Shown in pieces: positions 9,804-20,183 of a stretch of 47,520 nt of DNA. Within the stretch, counting starts at the first letter, position 1; each line of letters opens with the position of its first letter. The notes beneath the pieces were generated by a model. It had not been told where the DNA came from. It made no database searches and was given only the letters and a program-made list of their open reading frames with translations. The position numbers and the translations under genes were made by a program. The DNA is taken from the NCBI GenBank assembly GCA_013202715.1, contig JABMRF010000043.1, positions 1-47,520 of the forward strand, in the 5' to 3' direction. Source of the stretch: Candidatus Kuenenbacteria bacterium. GTDB lineage: Bacteria > Patescibacteriota > Patescibacteriia > UBA11705 > JABHMO01.

Positions 9804-11528
9804 ATGGATAATAATCAAACTAGTAATGAAGTAAAGGAGGAGTTAATTTATGACCCGTCTGATGAACTACTTTCTCAACGAGATGCTTATGCCGACAAAT
9901 TAGCAGAGATGGGAGAAAAATTTCCAAGTATGGTTGTACTTGATGCTGATTTGTGTACGGTCGGAAAAACTTTTGTTTTTAGGGACAAATATCCGGGTAG
10001 ACACATTCAAGTTGGAATTGCTGAACAAAACATGATGGGAATTGCCGCTGGTTTAGCTCAATTGGGGAAAATTCCAATTGCTCACTCGCTAGCAGTGTTT
10101 GCAGCCGGTCGACCTTTTGATCAAATACGTGAATCAATTTGTTATTCAAAATTAAATGTCAAAATTGTTGGATTGCATGCTGGTGTAACTCTTGCACCAG
10201 ATGGTGCCACTCATCAAACCATGGAAGATATTGCCTTGATGTGCAGTTTGCCAAACATGTGCGTTATTTCACCTGCAGATGCACAGCAAACTAGAGATTT
10301 ACTACCTCAGTTGATAGAACTGGACTCATCAGTCTATTTCAGATTGGTTTTTCCCAAAATTCCTAAAACAATTGCTCCAGGAACAACTAAACTTGGAAAA
10401 ATACAAGTTTTAAGATCTGGAACTGACATTACTCTGGTTAGTACAGGTCAAATGGTTTATAAAACATTGCAAGCCGCAGAAATTTTGCAAAACAAGGGGA
10501 TATCAGCAGAAGTTCTAAATGTTCATACAATTAAGCCAATTGACAAACAAGCACTTGTTCAGTCCTTTAGTAAAACAAAAAAAGGTGTTGTTATTGAGGA
10601 GCATAACATCTATGGCGGATTGGGCAGTATTGTAGCCACAGTTTTGGCAGAGCAGTGCCCTTCACAATTAGAGTTTATCAATACTAATGATCAATTTGGC
10701 ACTACAGGACAACCAGAAGAATTATTAACCAAGTTTGGTTTACAACCAGAGCCAATTGCAGATAAAGTTATTAATTTTTGTAATCAAATAACTCCAAATA
10801 CAAATCATATGAACAATCAAAATGAACAAAAAGTTGCCTTTATTACCGGGGCAAGTCGCGGGATTGGATTTGAAACTGCTAAACAGTTTCTGAAAGATGG
10901 CTACACAGTTGTTGGTGGCTATTTGCAAAATAGAGAATTGATAGAGAACCTTAAGGAATTCGGCAATATTATTCCTTTGCAATTTGATCAAGAAAATGAA
11001 GATTCAATCAAAAATGCAGTTAGCCAGCTCAGAACACAATTTTCTCACATACATGTATTGGTTAATAATGCGGGAATTAATATACCCAATGATTTCAACA
11101 AAATTACTTTACAGGATTGGGACAAGATTTTCAATGTAAATCTACGTGGAGTTTTTCTATTGTCAAAGGAATTAGAAAATGTAATTACTGACGCTGGATC
11201 AATTATCAACATTGCCTCATTCAGTGGACAGGTTGGCGGACCTAGAACAACTCACTATGCAGCATCAAAGGCCGGTGTTATTTCATTGACCCAAAATATG
11301 GCCAGATTCTTTGCTTCTCGAAAAATTAGAGTCAACTGTGTTTCACCAGGTATTGTTGAGTCTGAAATGGCCAAAGCAGCAGGCCGATTGCCAATTTTGG
11401 ATGATATTTTGTTGGATCGACTTGGTAAACCTGAAGAGGTTGCCAACGTTGTATCATTCCTTGCATCAGATAAGGCATCATATATTACTGGGCAGACTCT
11501 TAATGTTAATGGAGGATTGTACTTTTAA
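9804..11528 (+). CDS. transketolase C-terminal subunit fused to short-chain dehydrogenase/reductase
   Basis: First ~335 aa transketolase central/C-terminal (QVGIAEQNMMGIAAGLAQLGKIPIAHSLAVFAAGRPFDQIR). SDR from in-frame Met at 10809: VAFITGASRGIGFETA, VNNAGIN, YAASKAG, NVNGGLYF. Confidence 0.93.
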   Translation: MDNNQTSNEVKEELIYDPSDELLSQRDAYADKLAEMGEKFPSMVVLDADLCTVGKTFVFRDKYPGRHIQVGIAEQNMMGIAAGLAQLGKIPIAHSLAVFAAGRPFDQIRESICYSKLNVKIVGLHAGVTLAPDGATHQTMEDIALMCSLPNMCVISPADAQQTRDLLPQLIELDSSVYFRLVFPKIPKTIAPGTTKLGKIQVLRSGTDITLVSTGQMVYKTLQAAEILQNKGISAEVLNVHTIKPIDKQALVQSFSKTKKGVVIEEHNIYGGLGSIVATVLAEQCPSQLEFINTNDQFGTTGQPEELLTKFGLQPEPIADKVINFCNQITPNTNHMNNQNEQKVAFITGASRGIGFETAKQFLKDGYTVVGGYLQNRELIENLKEFGNIIPLQFDQENEDSIKNAVSQLRTQFSHIHVLVNNAGINIPNDFNKITLQDWDKIFNVNLRGVFLLSKELENVITDAGSIINIASFSGQVGGPRTTHYAASKAGVISLTQNMARFFASRKIRVNCVSPGIVESEMAKAAGRLPILDDILLDRLGKPEEVANVVSFLASDKASYITGQTLNVNGGLYF

Positions 11529-11546
11529 GTTAAAGTAAATTCGCTT

Positions 11547-12839
11547 ATGTTAGAACCAAATTTAAATCCAAAAAAGTGCATACTTTTGCTTGGTGCAAGC
11601 ACTGATCAATTATTCATTATCAAAACAGCCCATGAAATGGGTTTGGAAACTGCAGTTATTGATGGTAATCCTAATGCACCCGGTTTAGAAATTGCAAATT
11701 ATTCAGCTCCGATTGATTTTAGCAATATTCCGGCTGTAATTGCTTTTGTTAATGATTTGAAAAATAAGGGAGTAAACATGTCTGGTGTTACAACTATGGG
11801 TTCAGACGTTCCGCATTTTGTTTCTAAAATAGCCAATCAATATGGTTGGTCTGGTCCATCTGAAGAAACTGGTCGATTGGCAACCAATAAATATGAAATG
11901 AAATGCCGTTTCAAGGATTGTGATATTCCTGTTCCAAATTTTTGTCTAGTTAATTCAGCTGAAAAAATATTAGAACTGTGGCAAAAATGGAATTGCTTGA
12001 AAATAATTGTTAAACCAACTGATAGAGCTGGGGCTCGTGGTGTTAGAGTTGTTTTTAATAAGTCTGAAATTAATGATGCGTTCGATCATGCAAAAGCTAA
12101 TTCTAGAAATGGCCAGGTATTAATTGAGGAATATATTGAAGGTCCACAATTTAGTACGGAAACAATTATTTCTGCAGATCAAGCTAAAACCCCTGGCTTT
12201 GTTGACCGTGTTTATGAAAACATGGAAGGCTTTTTACCAAATATAATTGAAAATGGTGGACGCTTTCCATCAAACTATCCTGATAAAATTAGTGAATTAA
12301 AAAATTTAGCAGAAAAAGCAGCTCGCGCTATTGGAATCAACAATGGGGTTGGCAAAGGTGATCTTGTTTATTGTCCAAAAAGGGGACCATTAGTCATAGA
12401 AGTGGCTGCCAGGCTAGGTGGGGGTGATTTTTGTGAAAGTCTGGTGCCGTTAGGTACTGGGGTGAATTATGTTAAACAAGTCATTAACATTGCAATTGGT
12501 GAAAAAGTAAATTTTGACGAACTTGAACCAATCATAAATATGCATGTGGCCAACCGTAATTTTTTTCCACCACCTGGGAAATTAACGGGTATTAAGGGGA
12601 TTGATGAAGTGGACAAATTAAATGAGGTGAAAAAATTTCAAATTTCTTACAAACATGGAGATGAAATTCCTTTAATACAAAATCATGCACAAAAAGCGGG
12701 TGTCTTTGTAGTAGTCAGCAATACAGCTGAAGAAATCAAAAAGTTAGTTGAGTATATTTATCATGTTGTGCAATTTGAAATAAATGGAAAGTATTATTCT
12801 GGGAATCCAATCTATTACAATCAATATAAGAATTTATGA
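11547..12839 (+). CDS. ATP-grasp domain ligase
   Basis: CILLLGASTDQLFIIKTAHEMGLETAVIDGNPNAPG; IIVKPTDRAGARGVRVV; KGDLVYCPKRGPLVIEVAARLGGGDF. Confidence 0.9.
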   Translation: MLEPNLNPKKCILLLGASTDQLFIIKTAHEMGLETAVIDGNPNAPGLEIANYSAPIDFSNIPAVIAFVNDLKNKGVNMSGVTTMGSDVPHFVSKIANQYGWSGPSEETGRLATNKYEMKCRFKDCDIPVPNFCLVNSAEKILELWQKWNCLKIIVKPTDRAGARGVRVVFNKSEINDAFDHAKANSRNGQVLIEEYIEGPQFSTETIISADQAKTPGFVDRVYENMEGFLPNIIENGGRFPSNYPDKISELKNLAEKAARAIGINNGVGKGDLVYCPKRGPLVIEVAARLGGGDFCESLVPLGTGVNYVKQVINIAIGEKVNFDELEPIINMHVANRNFFPPPGKLTGIKGIDEVDKLNEVKKFQISYKHGDEIPLIQNHAQKAGVFVVVSNTAEEIKKLVEYIYHVVQFEINGKYYSGNPIYYNQYKNL

Positions 12840-14785
12840 GTAAAAGCTTGAAGCTATATTCAATTTTTCATCCCAATCTAATGTATTCCTCGATTGCAGA
12901 GGAGCAAAGGTTAGAAGTAATAAACAAATGCTACTGGCCACTTTTAAATTTAGCAGAAAAGTATAATTTTTTTCCAGGGATTGAACTGACGGGCAATACT
13001 TTAGAATTAATTCAAAACCTAGATCCAAATTGGGTTGTCAAATTGAAAGAATTAATTCAAAAACAAAAAGTCGAGCTAATCGGAAGTGGTTATGCTCAAA
13101 TAATTGGTCCATTGATTCCAGCAGAAGTAAATTCGTGGAACCTAAAGATTGGAAACGAAATTTATAGCGAAAAACTGGGAATTCAGCCGCAAATTGTTTT
13201 AATTAATGAGCAAGCTTATACGTCTGGATTAATTGAACATTACAAAAATGCCGATTACAAAGCAATTATAATGGAATGGAACAATCCATATACTGCACAC
13301 CCAAACTGGAAAAAGGAATGGCGCTATTTTCCTCAAGTTGCAATAGATAACAACAATTTGGAGATTTCGGTAATTTGGAACAATTCAGTTGCTTTTCAAA
13401 AATTCCAAAGATATGCTCACAAAGAAATAGAAATAAATGAATATTTAGAGTATCTTGAACTACAAATTGGCACAAACGAACGTTGCTTTTCTTTGTATGG
13501 TAACGATATTGAAATATTTGATTTTAGACCCGGCAGATTTGAAACTGAAGCTACATTAACAAATGAAAGTGAATGGAAGCGAATAGAAAACTTGATTCAA
13601 AATTTGCTTAACAATCCACAATTCAAATTTATTAGTCCTGAAAAACTTTTGACCTGTGAAAATAACGATTCTACCTGGAACAAATTACAACTAGAATCAA
13701 CTACTCAACCAACCCCAGTTAAAAAACAAGAAAAATATAATTTAACTCGCTGGGCAGTTACAGGCAGAGCAGATGCTGACATTAATGGACAATGTTATGC
13801 GCTTTGTAATTATTATATTGCTCAGAAAAACACAAATAGAGTTGACTGGAAAGAGTTATGTTGGCTTTGGAGTAGTGATTTCAGAACACACGTTGAAGAA
13901 AAAAGGTGGCAAAAGTACTTGAAACGTCTAAACGTTCAAACAGAGCGAATTACTAAAACTGAATCTATTAACCTGCAATTTAATTCCGAAGACAGCTTAA
14001 GAAATATTACCAAGCAACCTAAAATAAATCTTAAAACAGAAGAAATGAAAATAGAATTAAACGCCAAAAAAGGTTTGGCAATAAAAAAATTAGCTTTTAA
14101 AAAATTTGGGGATTTACCTTTAATAGGAACCTTGAAGCATGGTTATTTTGATAATATCACTTATGCTGCTGACTTTTTTTCTGGTGGCATGATTGTTGAG
14201 TCTCCAGGTCAGCAGAAGATTGCAGACCTAGAACCAATTGAACCAAAAATTTACGAAAATCAGGATCAAATTTTAATAGAGGCCGTCATTCCGACAAAAA
14301 TTGGTAAAGTAAAAAAACAAATCATTATTTACAAGAACAAATCAAAAGTTGACTTGCTATATAATTTTGATTTCAAAACCGACCTTCCTATTTCAATCAG
14401 AGCAGGGATAATAACATTAATGCCACAAGCTTTTGATCGTAATTCACTTTATTACAAAACTGTAAACGGTGGGAATTCATTTGAAAAGTTTAATATCACC
14501 AAAGATGTTATTTCTCACAATCAGCCAATTACAAAATTAGTTACAGCAAAGACTTCGTTAGGAGCAACTCAAGGCTGGATTGAAATGGGTGATAAAGATA
14601 AGTTTGTAAGGCTAACTACAGACAAGTCTTTGTGTTATAATGTACCTATGATTGAATTTAATGACATCGACAACACCTATTTTTTTCGGCTGTATCACTC
14701 TTTGCAAGAGATTGATGAAACTTACAGAAATAGATATGGATATAACGGTAAATTTAAAGTTTCAATTGAAACTGGAATCAATTAG
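12836..14785 (+). CDS. glycoside hydrolase family 57-like protein
   Basis: N-terminal KLYSIFHPNLMYSS...NKCYWPLLNLAEKY...VELIGSGYAQIIGPLIP...VLINEQAYTSGLIEHYKNADYKAIIMEWN has GH57-like motif spacing; beta-rich C-terminal region. ATGA overlap with the upstream gene. Confidence 0.72.
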   Translation: MSKSLKLYSIFHPNLMYSSIAEEQRLEVINKCYWPLLNLAEKYNFFPGIELTGNTLELIQNLDPNWVVKLKELIQKQKVELIGSGYAQIIGPLIPAEVNSWNLKIGNEIYSEKLGIQPQIVLINEQAYTSGLIEHYKNADYKAIIMEWNNPYTAHPNWKKEWRYFPQVAIDNNNLEISVIWNNSVAFQKFQRYAHKEIEINEYLEYLELQIGTNERCFSLYGNDIEIFDFRPGRFETEATLTNESEWKRIENLIQNLLNNPQFKFISPEKLLTCENNDSTWNKLQLESTTQPTPVKKQEKYNLTRWAVTGRADADINGQCYALCNYYIAQKNTNRVDWKELCWLWSSDFRTHVEEKRWQKYLKRLNVQTERITKTESINLQFNSEDSLRNITKQPKINLKTEEMKIELNAKKGLAIKKLAFKKFGDLPLIGTLKHGYFDNITYAADFFSGGMIVESPGQQKIADLEPIEPKIYENQDQILIEAVIPTKIGKVKKQIIIYKNKSKVDLLYNFDFKTDLPISIRAGIITLMPQAFDRNSLYYKTVNGGNSFEKFNITKDVISHNQPITKLVTAKTSLGATQGWIEMGDKDKFVRLTTDKSLCYNVPMIEFNDIDNTYFFRLYHSLQEIDETYRNRYGYNGKFKVSIETGIN

Positions 14786-14787
14786 TA

Positions 14788-15845
14788 TGAATATTATATT
14801 TTTACAAAACAAAGCTCAGGTTTTGGAGGTAAAACAGAATTCGGAATTACATTCTTTTGAAAATATTCCTCTGACTGCTGAGGCTTTTTACTGGCTAGAC
14901 AGGCTGGAGATGAAGTATGATTTATTGGAAAATTACGTCAAGGAAATTTTACCCGAAGATATAAAAATCAGTTATTACGAATCCACTAAAAATGTTTTAA
15001 GTTATCTTGACGAGCAATTTTTATTGCAAACAAAAAATGGTTTAAAACCATTTTCAAGTGATTTTATAAATTTTTATACCAGTTTTACGTGCGCAAAACG
15101 AATAATTCGGTTGCTAGATGAGTATTTAAAAGTAAAAGCTACGTCACTGGACTCTATTTACAATTTTGAGAATAAAGAATCATTGATTGCTCAAATAATT
15201 CCCTTGCTTGCAAAGAAATATAATATAGTTACAAATCAATTGCCAGGATTGATTAACCCCAAAATCAGGCTTAATTTAAGACAATATATAACGAAAAAAG
15301 CTAAAGGCTCAGCTGTAATACAAAAATTATATATTTCAAGATTTTTTTTTAAGTTCACAAAAAACAAAGGACACAAGGCGCAAGAAATTATTTTGGCATT
15401 GAATTATACTTATGATGTTAAAAAAGTTTTACAAGAATTATTAAAGCAAAATCATAAAATATATTTTTGGGATCCTCTAAGGATTAAAAATCCTTTTAAA
15501 CTAAATAATGTTTTAGCAATAATTAAAGTTAGGCAGAAAAGTGCAACTTCTAATGCATATTACAATTTTTTAGAAAACATCATCAAAGATGAAACTTTAA
15601 TAAAGTCATTTGAATATTTAGGTGTTAATTATTTTGCTTGCATAAAGAAAGATCTGAAAAAATTCATTTTAACAACAATACCTCAGGCTGAGGATGTATA
15701 CAATCAAACAATAAGTTTGTTGGAAGATGCGCCGATAAAAATGCTTTTGTGTAGCGGAGTTTATAACCCCATTAACAAATCAATAGTTAAGGCTTTTAAA
15801 AATAAAAATTTACCCGTAATCGTCTACCAACATGGACCAATGTAA
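14788..15845 (+). pseudogene. N-terminal part of a surface-carbohydrate biosynthesis / glycosyltransferase-like gene, interrupted by frame change
   Basis: MNIIFLQNKAQVLEV... to PVIVYQHGPM-stop; continues in the +1 frame as ORF 15832..16587. Start at 14788, not 14652, because of overlap with the GH57-like gene. Confidence 0.6.
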
Positions 15846-16587
15846 AACACAAAAATATGTTATGTGGCAATATACAGATCAGCCGGATGCGGACATTTAT
15901 TTTGCATATAATAAGAAAATGGTGCAGGAAATCAACCAATTTAGTGCCTTACAAGGACGCTCCGGCTGCGCGGTTGCAGTTGGCAGTGCTAGAATTGAGG
16001 AAATCAAGAATAGCACAAATGCCACATTCTTCAATAAAGGAAACAAGGTTATTACTTACGCATTAGGATTAATGTACGGCGAGGTGAATCGTAGCAATTG
16101 GACTGATATTCAAACATTTAAAACACAATCACAAATTGTAGAAAGTTTTGCCGAATTTCCGGAAAAACAATTTGTGATTAAAGGTTTACCAGCATCTGAT
16201 GGATCTTATAATCCTTTACCGGATTATTTAACTGATTTGAATCTGACTAATTGTGAATACAAAACAGATCGCTTTCCCAATTATTTAGAGGAAAGTAATT
16301 TATTTATATTTGAAATGACTTCAACTGCAATGTTTGAAGCCATGGTTACCGAGATTCCGATAATTTACTACCATTCTAATGGCAGACCCTTACCACCACA
16401 TTTTGAATTGCTAAAACAGCGAATTACAATTGTAGAAAACCCCATTGAATTAAAAGAGGCGATTATTAATAGTCCGGTAAAAAGAGCTATAAGTAATGAA
16501 TTTCTGAATAAATATATGTTGGCTGAAAAAAGCAATTGCACCTTAAATGCAGTTAATCTCATTAAATCAAAAATAAATGCGAGATGA
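15832..16587 (+). pseudogene. C-terminal part of the same glycosyltransferase-like gene
   Basis: KTQKYVMWQYTDQPDADIYFAYNKKMVQEI...FIFEMTSTAMFEAMVTEIPIIYYH reads as the continuation of QHGPM; 14-nt overlap in the +1 frame. Confidence 0.6.
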
Positions 16588-18151
16588 TTCAATAAAAAAA
16601 AGATATTTTTACAAGCTGGTTGTTAGAATCATTGGTTTGGTTTTTTATTTAGCGAGAGTAACTATTGTCCCTCGCGCACTTGGACCGGCTGATTTTGGGA
16701 GTTTTACATTTCTTGAACGATTTTTTTCCAGTATCATAAATTTCTTTGATTTCGGCTCATCAAGCGCATTTTTCAATTACAATTCCAAAAATAAAAGTTC
16801 CGGGCCAATTATATTATTTTACTCAATTTTTTCTTTTTGCCTTCCCCTGGTATTATCATTATTTATTTTAATTGTTTGGCTACTAGGTTTTTCTGAACTT
16901 TTTTGGCCAGAACAACAAGCCGTGTATATTTATGCAGGGGCCGGATTTGCCTGGTTGCTTTGGCTATCCAATCTTATTTATGGTTTTTCCGATTCAAAAG
17001 GAATGACTGTGGTGTCTGAAATTGTTAGGCTAAAAGTTCGTTTTATCACAATTTTTTTATTAGTTGGCTTATTTACCTTTAAGTTCTTAAATTTAGCTAC
17101 ATTTTATGTCTATAGTTATATTGAATTAATTGGCTTAATTGGTTTTGTTGCATATTTCCTCTGGAAAAACAAGCTATTCAAAGAATATAATCTTAAAAAT
17201 CTAAAACAAGAATTCAGAAAACTCTGGACATATTTCCGTAAATTCTGCTCGCCAATGGTTGCTTATTCTATTGTTGTTTTAGTAGCAGGATTATTTGGCG
17301 CCTGGTTTCTCCAAAAAATATATGGTTCGGTTGAATATGGTTATTTTGGGTTATCCGTCAAAATTGGTTCCTTCTGCATGATTTTTACTGGCTCAATGAT
17401 CCCGATTTTTATGAAGGAATTTTCTCAAGCTCACGGAGTTGGCGATTACGGCAAAATGAAAAAACTATTTTATGAAAATTCTCGTTTGCTTTATTTTTTA
17501 GCCGTGCTATTATCTGTCTATTTTGCCTTTTTTGCAAAAGAAATATCTTCTGTTCTAGCTGGAAAAGAGTTTGTTTTTGCTACAATTCCGGTTGCAATTA
17601 TGTCTTTTTATCCGGCATATCAAACATACGCACAAATCAACAGTACTGCGTTCTATTCCACGGAAAGAACTAAAATATATCGTAATATCGGTATTTCCAT
17701 TATCGGATTGGGATTAATAATGCAATATATTTTTATCGCACCGAGGCATTTTATCATACCAGGATTGGAACTTGGCGCAATAGGTGCGGCTATTGCAACT
17801 CTTACAACATTAATAATTTGTACTCATATTCAACTGTATTTTAATTGTAAATATTTAAAATTAAAATTCCTAAATTTTTTAAAGCATCAGATTAGCGTTT
17901 TGATTTTATTATCAGTACTAATGGTTACAATTAAATATTTAACCAGTCAATCCTTTGCTTACTTAAACATTCAAATCAGTATTTATTCCACTTTAACAAC
18001 CATGGCGCTAGCCGGAGTATTATACCTGGCCATAGCAATTGTCATAATTTATATAATACCAAATTCAATGATTGGTCTAAGTAAAGAAAAAATAAATTCT
18101 TATAAAGAAATCATTTTATCCAAAATGAAAAATAAATTATTTTCTAAATAA
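16577..18151 (+). CDS. Wzx-type oligosaccharide flippase / polysaccharide export protein
   Basis: Many TM segments; YFYKLVVRIIGLVFYLARVTIVPRALGPADFGSFTFLERFFSSIINFFDFGSSSAFFNYNS. Confidence 0.9.
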   Translation: MRDDSIKKRYFYKLVVRIIGLVFYLARVTIVPRALGPADFGSFTFLERFFSSIINFFDFGSSSAFFNYNSKNKSSGPIILFYSIFSFCLPLVLSLFILIVWLLGFSELFWPEQQAVYIYAGAGFAWLLWLSNLIYGFSDSKGMTVVSEIVRLKVRFITIFLLVGLFTFKFLNLATFYVYSYIELIGLIGFVAYFLWKNKLFKEYNLKNLKQEFRKLWTYFRKFCSPMVAYSIVVLVAGLFGAWFLQKIYGSVEYGYFGLSVKIGSFCMIFTGSMIPIFMKEFSQAHGVGDYGKMKKLFYENSRLLYFLAVLLSVYFAFFAKEISSVLAGKEFVFATIPVAIMSFYPAYQTYAQINSTAFYSTERTKIYRNIGISIIGLGLIMQYIFIAPRHFIIPGLELGAIGAAIATLTTLIICTHIQLYFNCKYLKLKFLNFLKHQISVLILLSVLMVTIKYLTSQSFAYLNIQISIYSTLTTMALAGVLYLAIAIVIIYIIPNSMIGLSKEKINSYKEIILSKMKNKLFSK

Positions 18152-18160
18152 AAAGAACTT

Positions 18161-19126
18161 ATGAGCAAAATAAACGTTAATTCAAACTTCCATACACTTG
18201 GAGGAAAAAGTATTTTAGACAAAGATGATGAAAAATTCAGGGAATATAGACGCAAATGGAAAGAGTGTCCGGAAAATTTTCAAGTGCCAGAGTTTCCTTT
18301 ATTCATTGACATTGAATCAACCAGTGTTTGCAATTTAAAGTGTGTATTTTGCTATAACCGTGAAAGGATTGGTGGTGGTTTTATTGATGAAAAGATCGTT
18401 CATAAAATCATTGATGAAGGCTCCAAAAATGGCCTGTGTGGCGTTAAATTCAACTTTAGAGGTGAACCATTGTTACACCCCCAAATTCATGAATTTGTTA
18501 AATATGCTAAAGATAAAGGCTTGATTGATGTATATTTCAACTCTCATGGTTTATTATTAAACGAAGACATGGCAAGAAAATTAATCGAAGCAGGTTTGGA
18601 CAGAATTTCAATCTCTTTTGAAGGACACAACAAGGAAGTTTACGAAGCTAATCGAGTTGGTTCTAATTTTGAAACTGTAGTTAGTAATGTGAAAAACTTA
18701 ATTAGATTACGCAAAGAATTGGGAGTGGAGCATCCAAAAGTTAGAGTTCAAACTGTTTTAATTCCTTCAGTTGTTGGTCATGAACAAGAGTACAAAGATT
18801 TCTGGTTAGATATCGGAGTAGACGAAGTTGCGTATCTTGATTTCAAGGACATGAAAGATCATCATTTAGGTTTAGAGCATGATTGGGCCTGCCCTCAGCT
18901 GTGGCAACGAATGGCCGTACTTTGGGATGGAACTTTAATTCCATGCAACCATGATGATGAAAATGAGATTAAAATTGGCAACGTTAAAGATGTTTCAATC
19001 AAAAAGCAATGGAACTCTGAAAAATTAAATAAAATCAGAGAACTACACAAGCAAGGTCAGTCTCATCGAGTTCCTGGTTGTAATGGCTGTTATTTGAGAG
19101 ATAGTGAAATAAATAAACTAAAATAA
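18161..19126 (+). CDS. radical SAM/SPASM domain protein
   Basis: CNLKCVFCYN (CxxxCxxC); NFRGEPLLHP; C-terminal CPQLWQRMAVLWDGTLIPCNHD...CNGC. Confidence 0.93.
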   Translation: MSKINVNSNFHTLGGKSILDKDDEKFREYRRKWKECPENFQVPEFPLFIDIESTSVCNLKCVFCYNRERIGGGFIDEKIVHKIIDEGSKNGLCGVKFNFRGEPLLHPQIHEFVKYAKDKGLIDVYFNSHGLLLNEDMARKLIEAGLDRISISFEGHNKEVYEANRVGSNFETVVSNVKNLIRLRKELGVEHPKVRVQTVLIPSVVGHEQEYKDFWLDIGVDEVAYLDFKDMKDHHLGLEHDWACPQLWQRMAVLWDGTLIPCNHDDENEIKIGNVKDVSIKKQWNSEKLNKIRELHKQGQSHRVPGCNGCYLRDSEINKLK

Positions 19127-19130
19127 AAGA

Positions 19131-20165
19131 ATGTCAGATTTTTCATTAAATAAAATACTTTCTTACTCCAAGCTTCTGAGACAAAAACCTCTTGTTGCGA
19201 AAAGGATAATAGGTGGAGTAGTAAGAAGTAAGATCCTCAAACAAAAACCTCTGCGAAATATCGAAATTCAGATTACGCCAGACTGCAATTCTAAATGTGT
19301 GATGTGTTTTTCAAGTAGACTCAAATGTACAGACAAGCCAATGATATCTCCGGCTGAAATAAAAACGTTTTGGAATGATTGTTTAGAGATGGGAGCACTT
19401 TGCGCTGTTATCACAGGTGGAGAACCATTTATGCGACCTGATCTGTTTGAAATTATTGCAGCTCTGCAACCGAAAAAAACCTTGATTGGTTTTTTGACCA
19501 ACTGTTTAACCGTTACAGAAGAAAATATTCGTCAACTAAAAGAGTCAATGGTTGATTACCTTCAAGTTAGCCTTGATGGACTATCAGCTGAAGAAAATGA
19601 CAAAATCCGTGGCATTGACGGTCATTTTGATAAAGTGATGAAGGTCATTGAGTACGCAAAAAAGTATAAAATCATGACTTCTGTTTCTTTTACAATTACT
19701 CATCAAAATATCCATCGTCTAGACGATATTTGCAAATTTGCCAAGGAAAATGATCTATTTTTAAATCCTACGCCGGCCGTTCCAGTAGGTAATTGGAAAG
19801 ACAGTGAAAGCGTGATGTTGCATGACGAAGACTGGAAACATTTAGATAAATTAATAAAAAAATATCCACAAATGAGATTGTGTTTTTCTCTCAATTACGA
19901 AGGCAAATCACAGTACCCAGCTGGAAGAGAAAAATTTTGTCTATCTCCGTATGGAGATGTTATGGGTTGCTCTCTCAATCATGTGAGTTTTGGTAATTTA
20001 AGAAACGAAAATCTAAAGTCCATTTGGAACAAAATGACATCTTTTTCACATTTTCAAACTGACTATAAATATTGCCGTCCAGCTGGCGAAAAAAAATATA
20101 TTGACCGTGTAACCAGAAAAATAAACCAATCAGACAAGTCACCAATTTATTACAAGGATCTTTAA
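19131..20165 (+). CDS. radical SAM protein with SPASM-like C-terminus
   Basis: CNSKCVMCFS (CxxxCxxC); TGGEPFMRPDLFEII; KFCLSPYGDVMGCSLNHVSFGNL. Confidence 0.92.
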   Translation: MSDFSLNKILSYSKLLRQKPLVAKRIIGGVVRSKILKQKPLRNIEIQITPDCNSKCVMCFSSRLKCTDKPMISPAEIKTFWNDCLEMGALCAVITGGEPFMRPDLFEIIAALQPKKTLIGFLTNCLTVTEENIRQLKESMVDYLQVSLDGLSAEENDKIRGIDGHFDKVMKVIEYAKKYKIMTSVSFTITHQNIHRLDDICKFAKENDLFLNPTPAVPVGNWKDSESVMLHDEDWKHLDKLIKKYPQMRLCFSLNYEGKSQYPAGREKFCLSPYGDVMGCSLNHVSFGNLRNENLKSIWNKMTSFSHFQTDYKYCRPAGEKKYIDRVTRKINQSDKSPIYYKDL

Positions 20166-20183
20166 GGTTTATTTTTACTTATT

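Noticed and set aside
15820-15845. Programmed +1 ribosomal frameshift
   Set aside because: No recognisable slippery or RF2-like stimulatory context; mutation or assembly error is the simpler explanation. Kept only as a possibility in the frameshift finding.
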